Positions 1 through 10,200 of a DNA stretch of 64,000 nucleotides are shown here, piece after piece (within the stretch, counting starts at the first letter, position 1; each line of letters opens with the position of its first letter). A program made the translations under genes and the position numbers. Source of the DNA: Saprolegnia diclina VS20. Taxonomy: Eukaryota; Oomycota; Saprolegniomycetes; Saprolegniales; Saprolegniaceae. The DNA lies in contig NW_008246081.1 in the NCBI RefSeq assembly GCF_000281045.1, forward strand, positions 149,537 through 213,536, written 5' to 3'. The notes below the pieces were generated by a model. That model was not told where the DNA came from. It was given only the letters and a program-made list of their open reading frames with translations, and searched no databases.

Positions 1-69
1 GAAGGCGGGGTCGTCACCCTTGGCCTCGGCCGCCACGGAGGGCGCGGCCTTCGTCACGGGTTTCGCCAT
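1..69 (-). CDS. 5' end of an unidentified protein-coding gene, cut by the window edge
   Basis: An ATG on the minus strand at 67-69 opens a frame that stays open to base 1 (23 codons, product beginning MAKPVTKAAPSVAAEAK). The codons are strongly GC-biased like the real genes here, and the peptide is Ala/Lys-rich, as many cytosolic or nucleic-acid-binding N-termini are. No domain is visible in so short a stretch, so no function is proposed. Upstream, at about 137-160, lies an AT-richer patch containing CGATATCGAAATT, a plausible promoter region. Confidence 0.5.
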   Translation of the reverse strand, partial: MAKPVTKAAPSVAAEAKGDDPAF

Positions 70-739
70 CTTGGTCACGAGAGGATTCCCACTTTGCCAG
101 CCACAAACAAGCGGGAGCCGCAGATAACCTTTGAAACTCGATATCGAAATTAAATCCATTTTGGCCCTCTTCTCTTGATGTTTGTATGCAATGTCGAAAA
201 TTGCCGCGCCTGCATTACGAGGCCCGAGTCAAAAGCGATGACGTGGTACCGCGTGGCAGGCGTCTTCTCCAGCATTTGATTTAATGTATTCAGTTTCACA
301 GGTTATTGGGAAAGAAGGATCGCGTATCCGCCGCAGGCCACGATCCAACGAGTCGATCGATGGCAGGACGCAGCATGGCTGGCGCGACGTCACCGACTGC
401 TTGGAGGATAGCGCATGCAAGACGCAGCAGCATGATCAGCACGATCCTTGTGGCTGCCGTAGCCTTGGCGCGACGTGCATGACGTCGGCAATGGAAGAGC
501 ATGCTGGAACGGCGACAAGGCAGACGCGACCTTGGCGGTACTGCCATGGCTTTGGCCGAGCGCTGCGGTACGTGCATGATGGACAACTGCAAGGCGCAAG
601 TGCTAGCGCATGATGGACTCGGCGAGGGCCGAAAGGATCATGCCAAAGGTGTCTTCATTACGATCCATTACAGAAACGATCGCTGCATGATGCAAGCCGC
701 TGGCGAGTTGTCGTCCGCGACCTTCACCTTGCAACGCGC
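70..739. other. Intergenic region with a possible decayed secreted-protein ORF
   Basis: No intact gene recognised. On the plus strand an ATG at 432 opens a short hydrophobic, signal-peptide-like stretch (MISTILVAAVALARRA) that ends at a TGA at 480. The same frame then reads on through a Cys-containing segment (CGTCMMDNCK, about 567-596) to 860, overlapping the 3' end of the proteasome gene on the other strand. This could be a broken small secreted Cys-rich gene or chance. Confidence 0.3.
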
Positions 740-1598
740 TTATGAGGACGACTTGCTCTCGGCACCGAGGCGTGCGTCCTCCTTCTCCTTCTCGATCGAC
801 GCACACACGATCTCGACCGTGGCATCTTCGACCGTCTGCAATACAGAAGAAATGGCGTGAGTCATCGAGGCCATAATGATGGAATGGATCGAGCACGTAC
901 CGAGACGACACCACCCTGGCGGACGACTGCGACTTCAATGTTCTTGCTACCCGCCTCGACGACTTCGAGAAGCGCCTTGATGGCCAAGCGGATCGCGCCC
1001 TCTTCGTTCATGTCCTGCGCGTAGTTCTTCTCGAGGAATTCGCGCGTGGACTTTTCGTTGCGGCCCGTGGCGTTGGCCTTCCACGCCGTGAAGGTGCCCG
1101 ACGGGTCCGTCTGGTAGAGCTGGGGCACGCCCTTCGTGTCGCAGCCCGCGATGAGCATCGAAATGCCAAACGGGCGGACACCACCGCGCTGTGTGTAGCG
1201 TTGCTGGACCTTGGCAATGTAGCGTGCGACGTACTCGACAGACGGCGCGTCTTCGACCGTCAAGCGGTAGCTCTGGCACTCGAGGCGCGCCTTGTTGATC
1301 AGCACGCGCGCGTCGGCCGTGAGGCCGGCAAAGGCCAGCGTAATGTGGTCATCCACTTTGCAGATCTTGCGCACCGTGCGCGGGTCCTGGAGCTTGGCGG
1401 TCTCCTTGCGCTCGACGGCCAAGACGACCACGTCCGCGCCGCGCACGCCGACGACGATCGCGCCCTTCTTGACGGCCTCCATGGCGTACTCGACCTGGAA
1501 GAGGTGCCCATCCGGCGAGAAGACGGTGATCGCGCGGTCGTATCTACGCCCTCGTGAGCATCCATCGGCCTGCCATGCATGGACTACCTCGAAGCCAT
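740..1598 (-). CDS. PSMA7: 20S proteasome subunit alpha-4 (alpha type-7, PSMA7/PRE6)
   Basis: Three exons: 1588-1598, 901-1543, 740-835 (introns 44 and 65 nt, GT-AG), giving 249 aa, the usual length (human PSMA7 248). The tiny first exon supplies MASR, joined to [12 protein letters not shown], the hallmark alpha-subunit N-terminus that gates the proteasome channel; this decides the start over a longer unspliced frame. Family signatures in order: [89 protein letters not shown]. The C-terminal exon gives a helical Lys/Glu-rich tail ([10 protein letters not shown]) typical of alpha-4. The product builds the outer alpha ring of the proteasome core, in cytosol and nucleus. It is transcribed away from the RCC1/PA gene starting at 2015. 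Confidence 0.95.
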
Positions 1599-2014
1599 GG
1601 TCCTCTTCTTGGATGCTCCTCTTCAATTGTGCGAGCGGGACGAATCCTGCGAATACTCGATATATCCGAGACATGCATTTCCAGAGGTCACCAGATTCTC
1701 GGCCCCTCGTTTGGCAGCGCTCCGATCAAGTGCGATGCGATCCGACCTTTACAGAGCGCACTTACGCGGCATCGTACTTAGGGAGTCCATATCTTGGCAG
1801 GCGATCTTGGCCACTTCAACCAGCGACAGCGTCGACATGCTTCAACCGGTAGCTGCTGTTGCCACTGCATGTTGCGATTCCTGCCATCAGCACTTAGTTG
1901 CTGCAACGACTAGAGACACCTTGGGTTAGTGCACAGAGGTCGGTGGCCGAAACGTCGGTGGAACAACTAGACCGACGTGTCCTTCGACTCAATAATTTAC
2001 AGTCCCGTCGAAGC
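1599..2014. promoter_or_regulatory. Divergent intergenic region between PSMA7 and the RCC1/PA gene
   Basis: About 416 bp between two outward-facing start codons. It must contain both promoters. No TATA box or the other promoter motifs noted in this window were recognised, and the short frames here look random. Confidence 0.4.
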
Positions 2015-5000
2015 ATGGGCGGCAAGTTTTCCCAGGTGCACTACCGCGAGCGCGACACGACCGTGCTCCAAGACTTTGAGATTCTCACCAAAGCCTGGTG
2101 CGCACGAGCAGATCTAGACGTGATGCGTATCCAGATGTGGTAGGGGCAAGGCCGAGATCGAGGTGCTCTCGCTGCAGCTGCGGCGCATTTCGTTCAACTT
2201 TTGCCTCACGCCGGCGCACTTTCGGGAGATGCTGCAGCTGCACCACAACGACCTCTTTGCGCCGCTCGTGACGCGCTGGTTTGACGCGCTCAAGAACAAT
2301 CCGAGCAGCAGCGTCGTCAACGGCCTCGAGTTCATCACGGCCCTCGCCATCACGGGCAGCTTTGGGAAGCTTCTCGAAAAGGTCGCGTTCGTTTTCGATT
2401 TGTTCGACTTCAACAACTCGGGCGCTGTCACGCGCGACGAGCTTCTCATCTTGCTCAAGTCGTCGGTGCGCGGCCTCACCAAGGTCACGCGGGGCCTCGG
2501 CCCGCACCTGCTCCGCCTCTGCCCCATGTCCCAGATCGAAGCGCTCGCAACTCTCTGCTTTGAGTTGCTTCATGCATGCTAGTAGAGGCGTCTAACACCT
2601 CTTTAGAGACTGCGGCTTGGACCCGACGGACGACCTCCGAAAAGAGGCGTTCGTGCAGTGGGTGCGTCGGACGCCCAAGATCACTAACCTCCTCCGGTGT
2701 TATGTGCCACGAGACAAGTACAACTCCGAGGACGCCGCCAGTACCATCCAGCGCGTCGTTCGAGGCATGCTTGCACGGTCCGCCGTTCTTGACCGCAAGC
2801 TCCAGCGGCGCCTCCAGCTTGACGCCCAGCTCGACACGGCGGTACACCACGACTAGCGTCGCAGTATCAGAATATCAAGTACGCGGAATTAGGCGCAGAA
2901 GATCCAAGACGCTATTTTGCACCGCAAGAAGCGCCAAGAAGGACTGCGCCGGTCAAAAGTCGAGCGCAACGCATCGAGCGGCGCCATCTACAGCTTTGGC
3001 GCCAACAACCACGGGCTTCTCGGACACCAGCACCTCGAGCTGGCTTCGCAACTCAAGCAGCCACGTCTCGTACTCTACTTCAAGCACAATGACCAGCGGG
3101 TCGTGAGCGTCGCAACCAGCCGCGTGCACGCGAGCGCTGTGACCTCCTCGGGCGCTGCGTACACGTGGGGGGCGTGCCCCCCGGGGGCGTTTGGCTCGTT
3201 GGAAAAACCGGCGGCCGCAGTGCGCGCCTGTCCCCGGCGCGTTGATGATCTCACCGATGTCGCTATCGTCCATATGGCGCTCGGCGCCCGACACTCGATG
3301 GCTCTCTCCGACGACGGCGTCGTGTACACATGGGGCGCTGGCGAATTCGGGCAGCTCGGCCACGGCGATCCGCACAACGCCGAGAACGAACTCTACCAGC
3401 GCGAGTTTGACCCGCACACGAGCCGACTCTACCCGGTGATCGACCTTCCGCTCAAGCTCGACAAGAGCCTCTTTGACGACGTGCAGATTGTCTCGATAGC
3501 GTGCGGCTACTACTTTAGCGTGGCGCTGGCTGCCGACGGCTGCGTGTACACCTGGGGCGAGGGCTCGGACGGGCAGCTCGGCCTCGGCTACGCCGACGAG
3601 TTCCGTGTCGGGTTTTTAGACGAACACATCGTCCACAGCAACTACACGTACATGCACTCGCCGACGTACATCAACTTGACCGAGCCCATCGGTGCGATCG
3701 GCGTCGGCGGCAACCGCGTCTACGCCGTCGGCCGCAGCCACCGCAACGTGTACGAGTGGGGTGCCGGGTTTCGTAGGGCGACCGAGAGCGTCTTCTCCCC
3801 GCGCCTTTCACCCGTGCTGAGCACGCTGTACGTCGAGAGCATCCGCGTCGGGAGCGAGTACGCCATGGCGATCACGGGCTGCGTCTACCTCAAGCTGCCC
3901 GAGACCGACGCCATGTACGCGGTCGCCGCTGCCTTTGGTGCGCCGCCCGTCGAGATTTGCACCGGACTCAGCGCGCCGCTCATCGCACCCGGCGTCGTCA
4001 AGACATCGGCCTCGTACATCCACAAGGAAGAGTACGCGAAAAAGGTACAAGCTCTGCTGGCTAAAGCCCGGTCATATCGACGGGTCTAGATGGTGTACGT
4101 GGACCGCGGTAAGGCCTCGGGCGTGTGGCTCACGATCGACGGCAACGACGCGTTCTCACTGCCCGTCGTGCCGTCGATGTTTGGCCCCAGCGTCGACAGC
4201 AAGGGTGTCCAGTACCCCCTCTTCTTTACCCCCCAAAAGCTCGCATCGCTCTCGCACTACGTCCGCCCGGACGAAATTCCAGTATCAACTTGATACAAAA
4301 CGCATGGCGTCATGGATGTACTGTGTCTGTAGGGAAAGCTCGTTGTGCTGCACTTTGAAGAAAGTGATTTGCCAATGGAGTCGGCGGACGATGACGTCGG
4401 CATGGTCATCGAGCGCCTTATGCAAGCGCTGGTGGCCAAAGTCAAGGACGCGCAAGAGGCGGGGGCGGCGGCCGTGGCGATCGCGTTCACGTTCATGGCC
4501 GAAGCGTTTCCGCTCGCGACGACGGAGCTCGAAAATTATGCGTTTGGGATCCCGAGCGTCATGCTCAACGCGTCGTCAAGCCAGCGGCTGCTTGGCTTTC
4601 TCAACGAGACCAAGCGACCCGTGCTCGCCCACCTCGCGTCGCACGAAGACAAGCTCTCGGAGCAGGTTGCATCCTCCCTTCTTCTAGTACCGTGTTTGCA
4701 CTCCAAGAACTAGATTGTTCAGATCCAAAGCCTCGGCGCCGTCGCCGTCGTCATTGGCCAAAACCCTCTGGACGGCACACCGAAAAAAGTACCGTTTGCG
4801 AGCGCTTGATACGATCTTCTAGACCGCGCGTAGCTCACGCACCACATCTTTGACGCGGGCTACGGCGACCCGCTGTCGCAAGCCAAGAAGATGACGATTC
4901 CAGTGCTCATGGTGTCGCACGAGGTCCGGAAGCGCCGACATTTGACGGTTGTGATACCTCGACTAGGCCAGTGTACGCATCAAGGAGACGTACAAGCGTC

Positions 5001-5635
5001 GCATCCAAGACACGTTTGCCGAGATCGGCATCTCGTCGTTCGGGGACGTGTACGCGTGGGGCGCCGGCGACCACGGCGTGCTCGGCCTCGTACGCGCCGT
5101 GCACTTCAAGACCTTGAACGACTCATGGTCTAGGGCGACACGGACAATGATGTCATCTTTGGCAGCAACTACGACCCCGGCACCGACTCGGCGTTCCCGT
5201 ACGTCGAGTCGCCCGAGTGGGTCGAAGCGCTCGTCGATACGCGAATCGTCGACCTCTCGTGCGGAGCGTCCCACGCCGCCGCCGTCTCGGGTACTGTCGT
5301 CCTGCACGTTGTCTTGCCTCATTGCTGGTGGTCGCAGACACGGGTGACCTCTACACGTGGGGGCACGGTGCCCACGGCAAGCTCGGCCACGGCCAGGACA
5401 TTGACGAGGTCACGCCGCGGCTTGTCGACGCGCTGCACTCGGTCAAGGTGGCGTCCGTCGCCTGTGGGCGCGACCACACCGTACGCTGTTTAGCGTGAAA
5501 TCAAAGGTCTCTTATCGCGCGTAGCTGGTCGTGACGGCCATCACCGAGACCAAGCCAATCGAGCCGACGACCGCCGTCGCGCGCAGCCACCCGCCCGTCC
5601 TCGACGTCGACGACGACGACGTCAATTTGGACTAG
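2015..5635 (+). CDS. EF-hand / IQ / RCC1-repeat protein with internal protease-associated (PA) domains
   Basis: Twelve exons: 2015-2097, 2144-2563, 2607-2841, 2899-4044, 4090-4281, 4333-4665, 4714-4788, 4834-4923, 4967-5089, 5134-5290, 5338-5480, 5525-5635. All introns are 43-57 nt GT-AG and the phase is kept throughout, giving 1,035 aa. The N-terminus starts MGGKFSQ, a possible myristoylation/acylation signal. An EF-hand-like loop (DFNNSGAVTRDEL) is near residue 115 and an IQ motif (IQRVVRGMLAR) near 211. RCC1 repeats run from about 270 to 560 (VYTWGAGEFGQLGHGD, VYTWGEGSDGQLGLG). About 690-860 holds two PA-like units (AQEAGAAAVAI...GIPSVML; SLGAVAVVIG...IPVLMVSHE). RCC1 repeats resume at the C-terminus (VYAWGAGDHGVLGL, LYTWGHGAHGKLGHG), followed by an acidic tail. 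It is probably a calcium/calmodulin-responsive scaffold; substrate and location are unknown. It converges on the PP2C gene 34 bp away. Confidence 0.85.
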
Positions 5636-5669
5636 AACGGTTAAACAGTGTGGAATATATGGTTACCGC

Positions 5670-7041
5670 CTACTGGTTCTCAGCGTGGTATCGGATCGAC
5701 GCCACGATCGCTGTCATATTATCGACCTGGGACCCGAAAACGTCCCGAGCGATTTGCTTGTTGCGGGATAAGAGCGACGTGGCAGCCGCCTCAGCGTTGC
5801 CAGTACCGAGGGCGTCGACCACGAACGCCGCCGCCTCGCCGTACTGCCAGCTGTCCCAGATGCCGTCGCTCGCCAGCAGGAGCGAGAACGTTGGCGGGTG
5901 GTCGCCATGGTCGAGCTTATCGAGCGCGACCTCAAAGATGTCGGGTTCGTGCGTGATGCCGTAGTGGTGCATGTAGAAGTCGCCGAGCGACCGCGTGAAG
6001 GCGAGCGACTCGTGGTACTTGGCCTTCCCCGGTGTGCAGCAGAGCGACGCCCACTCCTGCCGCACGTTCTTGTAGTAGCTGCCTTCGCCAGCGCTCGCAA
6101 TCTCGCGGTTGTTGCGGACGCAAAACACCGGGTGGCGTTCTAGCAGCGCGTGCTTCTCACGCAGCGTGAGTCGCCTCCCATTCGACGAGACGCCTGGCAC
6201 GATGCTGTCGTACAAGAAGAGGAGCTCGGGCGTCAACGGCGCGTGCGGCGCGTGGCGTTGCCTGGCTACTGTTTCAAACTCGGACTTGGCTTCCGGCGAG
6301 TGCTCGCCCGTCAGCAAGAGGAGCAGCGGTGGTTTGACTTGCTCGGCGTTCATATCCGGGGGCTGCGAACAGCGCGGGCCATGGGCGCAGTGTACTCGCA
6401 GCATTGACGAGAGCGCCTTCCACGACGTGTCGGAGACGACGGCCGACCCGGACGCGAGGAGCACCGCCGAGTCACCGACGTTGGCGCACAGCAGCCGTGT
6501 CCCGTGAAGAATGATGACGATCGACGCCGTCGTACCGCCTTGGACAAGCACGGACCGTTGCAGCAGCGTCGGCTTGATGACGAGGAAGCCGCCTTTGCGC
6601 TCCTGTACGTTGTTGTTGGCGTCTTCGTAGCGCTGGCGCAGCGCCTACACGAATCTTTGGGCTCTCAACAAGGCGGAGGAGACGCACCGCCTTGATGGCG
6701 AGGTGGCAGTCGTGGAAAAGGCGGCGTAGCGTGCGCTCCGGCTGCGCCTCGAGCTCCACGTACGTCTCTTGAAGGCTGAGCTTTTCGCGGAAAAAGTCCC
6801 GTGCAGTCGAGGACGCGAGCAGTCCGCAGGCTGAGCCGTGGCCGTCGAAGACCGCGAGAACCACGTGGTCTCGGTGGCGCAGTGTGAAGAACGTATCCTG
6901 GTTCTCTTTCGCCGGGTTCCCCGGGTCCGTGACGCCATGCACGTCAATGGACGGCCCCGCGATCTTGGTCGCGTGGTCCATGACGGCCGGGCGATTGTTA
7001 CTGGACCTTCTCAAGGTATAGAAGCTCTGCTGAAACGACAT
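5670..7041 (-). CDS. PP2C-family (PPM) serine/threonine protein phosphatase
   Basis: Two exons, 6688-7041 and 5670-6644, with a 43-nt intron; 442 aa. The Mg/Mn-dependent phosphatase motifs are all present: VFDGHGS (metal-binding Asp66), the N-terminal NQD-type motif KENQDTFF, CANVGDSAVLL, SLAFTRSLGDF, LASDGIWDSW and the final metal ligand motif DNMTAIV. A stretch of about 60 residues after the GDS motif (roughly 220-280) is longer than in compact PP2Cs and low in complexity; it could be an insertion or hide another intron. It dephosphorylates Ser/Thr residues, probably in cytosol or nucleus, and no signal peptide is seen. The start is the first ATG of the open frame. Upstream is an AT-rich tract (GATATCGATTTCGATATTA, about 7050-7072). 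Confidence 0.9.
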
Positions 7042-7235
7042 GTCACTGAACCGATATCGATTTCGATATTATAGCAGTCAAGTGACACGGTATCTCGGGA
7101 CATGGAGACAGGCGGCGCGGTGGCTGTGTCGCGTCGTCGTCGCCGCTGGATGCCTGCCAGCTCCTCTGACGCTTAAGTAGCCAACAGGACAAGACGAGAT
7201 TGCCTTTACAAAGAGCCAACTCATGACGTGGCACG

Positions 7236-10200
7236 CTAGTAGTTGACGAGCGTACTCGACAGTGCCTGGTATGGGCTCGTGGCGTCGTGAACGTCCATGG
7301 CACACGTCGCCTCGCGACACGGCAACGTTTCGATGCGCACGAGCCCGGGGTCGGCGCTCTCCTGGTTCTCGAGCGAGATGCTGAAATAGAGCGCGTCGAG
7401 GCCGACGAACGCAGCACTCTGCGGCGCGTACTGGATGTGGCGCCCTTTGAGCACAAACGTGTTGGCTGTCGCGCGGGAGGCCGCCGTGTAGAGCTCCAAG
7501 TACGTCGACGGCACAACGCAGGTGGCGCACACACGCGGGCGCGTTCGCTGCTGACCCAGCTCGCCCCACACGGGCACGCAGCCTGTTGACGCATACGTCT
7601 CGAGGAGCTCTGCGAGAACGCGGTAGCGCTGAAACGCATCAAGGAGTGCGTACTGCGGCCAGTAATTCACCAAGTACGTTGTCGCCTCGGTCGTGTCGAG
7701 GTAGTTGTTGCCATCGGTGTCGAGGTAGTCGACCTCGGTCTGCGAAATGTCCAGTAGCACTTGTCCGTACTTGGGTAGCGTCAAGAGACGCGCGGTGACG
7801 TCCATGTAGTAGGTCACCGACGTGCCAGCGCTGTTGGTGATAATCAGTTGCCAATCCGAGACGCCTCCGACGTCAACGGTCGACGTTCTACACAGAGAGC
7901 GCTGTGAGCACCAAGAGGTTTCGAGTGTGACGGTCGTACGGGGCGTGGTCGGTGAGACGAAGCGTCCACGCGCCAACGCTCGAGATGCCGCCAAAGGCGT
8001 ATGCAAACGACACCTCAGGTGCCCAGGCCTGAACACTGGAGCTGGCATACGAAGCACCTCGGATCGGACTGCCTTGGTTGTACCTTGAGAACGACCGTTG
8101 GTACTCGGCATACACTTCGACCTCGGCCAGCGACAAGACAAGGTCGTCCGTGCGCTGCACGCGGATGTACTGACCGCGGACGCCGGGCGGCAGCACAAGA
8201 GAGATTTCATCGTCGCCGGACGTCACTTGTTGACTCCACACGGCGTTTTCCAGCGCGTCCAAGTACGACTCGAAGGTCATGGAGGCGAGAGCGTCAAACA
8301 CCATGACATAGCACGGTACCAGCAAGTCGAACACTGGCGTCAGCGGCTCTTGGTACGCGTAGAATGTATTGTCCGAGCCGGGAAACAACGTCGAGATGGC
8401 GACAGAGAGCGTTGGAGACGTGATGCCGATGGCCTGCAGCAGCGGTACGTCGCCCCGCGTCTCGAGGAAGGTGACGCTCCACGTGTACATGTTGAGTCGC
8501 TGGAGTGCGCTTCGGGAGACGGCAATCGCACCCGTGCAGGGCTCTAAAAGAGCTTGCAACGACGCGCCCATGGCCGAGACGCTTTCGTCAGCCCGACTCG
8601 GCACGGCGTCGACGGCGATGGGGTTGGTCGTGCAGCTTTGAAACAGTAGCTGAAACGTGCCGGCGGCAAGGACCGGCCCTGACGTCTGCACGAGTTGGAC
8701 CTCGAGCTGCGACGTCGCTTGCGCTACTTGAAAGAGCTTGATGGTGCCAATGCTCGCGGGCTGCGCAAGTCTAGTGAGGCTTGTCAGCTGACGCACACGA
8801 ATGGCCGACACTACCGTAGCTGCCACCACGGCATCGGATCGTCACCGGACGTCCGAGACGCCCCCAAGCTCGCGTGAAACGGAGACCGGTTGCCGTCGAT
8901 GGCATGCCGGGCGCGACCGCTCGGACCAAACGTCGAGCTCTGCGTTGCAGTGCCTCCCAGCGCCAAGTTGGGTCCGAACACCATATCGACGAACGCCACG
9001 TCGACCCCGAGACCCGTTGTTTTTTCGACGACGCTTGGCATCGGTGGCACGGGGCGGCCAAACACTGACGACGGCGCCGCCACCGGCTGAAACACCGACG
9101 CAAATATGTCGTTGTGTACGACGACGGCAGAGATCGCGTTCGCGGCCGAGTGGTACAGTCCCCGGACCTTGAGCTCTACGGTCGCCACCGTTTGGACGCT
9201 ACGTCGCCGTGTCAGCGAAAGCCTTTAGCGCAATATAGTATGCTTACCGATCGGCCAGCACAAGAGCCGTAGCGGGGCAGGTAAGCTCGGCTGGCAGCGT
9301 CGGGACGGTCGCTTGTCGATAGATGCCGGCGCCCGGTGGCAGGACGAGCGCGTTGATAGACGCCAAGCGAATACTGGACGCAAATTCATGTGGTCCCACC
9401 GTGTAGACAAAAACACTGGTCGTCGCCGAGCTACGGGCGGCAACATACTGCGCCGACGCCGGCGCGCTCGTAATGTTGTTGAAAATCGCGAGCGTTAGCG
9501 TCGGGGCGCCCGTGACAACGACCGGCGCCGACCATAACAATTGGATATCAACCGCGTCGCCCTCGCCGTACGTTCCTATTCGCAAAAAGTGAGCCGAAAT
9601 CGCATTATGTACAACTTGTTACCAGGGCGGCGCTCGCTTGTGGCATCGCGTATTCTTGGTGCCGCGGACGAAATGGTGATGGCACTCGAGGTGGAGAGAC
9701 TGCGGTACAACGGCGCGCCAGTAGTGGTGGGCACCACACCGTGAAAGCAGTTGATCGTATACGGTGGTGTGTCCGTGACGTGGTAGCCGTAGCGCCCATC
9801 TGCGTGCCACTTGCCGTTGCACGCGTCCAGATCCAGTGGTACGGCGCCCGTGCTGTCGTACCGCCCGTAGACCGGGTAGCCGTCTAGCGCATACCCGATA
9901 ACGGGTGACGTTGTCCCGGCAACGTCGTTGAGTGCGTCGAGGAGGCAGTCGGGCGCAGCGTAGTATCGGTACGCGCCGGCGCCGTCGACGTACCCGTTGC
10001 AAGCGTCCAGAATCAAGTAGTTGGCGGAGGCTGGGTTCCGCAACGAGTTGCCGCTGCTGTCCATGTAGCTGTAAAAGGGGATGCCGTTGAGCATGACACC
10101 GATCGGACGATCCGGTAGCACCGGCGATGGCACATTGCTCCACGTCGGCGACCGCGGTAGCACGAACGTGTACGCTTTTTGCTTGATCGTATGCGGGTTG

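Noticed and set aside
137..150. TCGATATCGAAATT, similar to GATTTCGATATTA near 7058-7070, as a shared promoter motif
   Set aside because: Only two partial matches, low complexity, and no third copy near another start.
1544..1674. Longer N-terminus for the proteasome subunit ([10 protein letters not shown]...)
   Set aside because: It reads through a 44-nt intron; the tiny exon MASR gives the conserved [12 protein letters not shown] start and normal length.
4282..4296. Near-palindrome TATCAACTTGATAC, also at 61623-61636
   Set aside because: A 14-nt coincidence is expected several times in 64 kb counting both strands; one copy is intronic and one is just after a stop codon, with no shared context.
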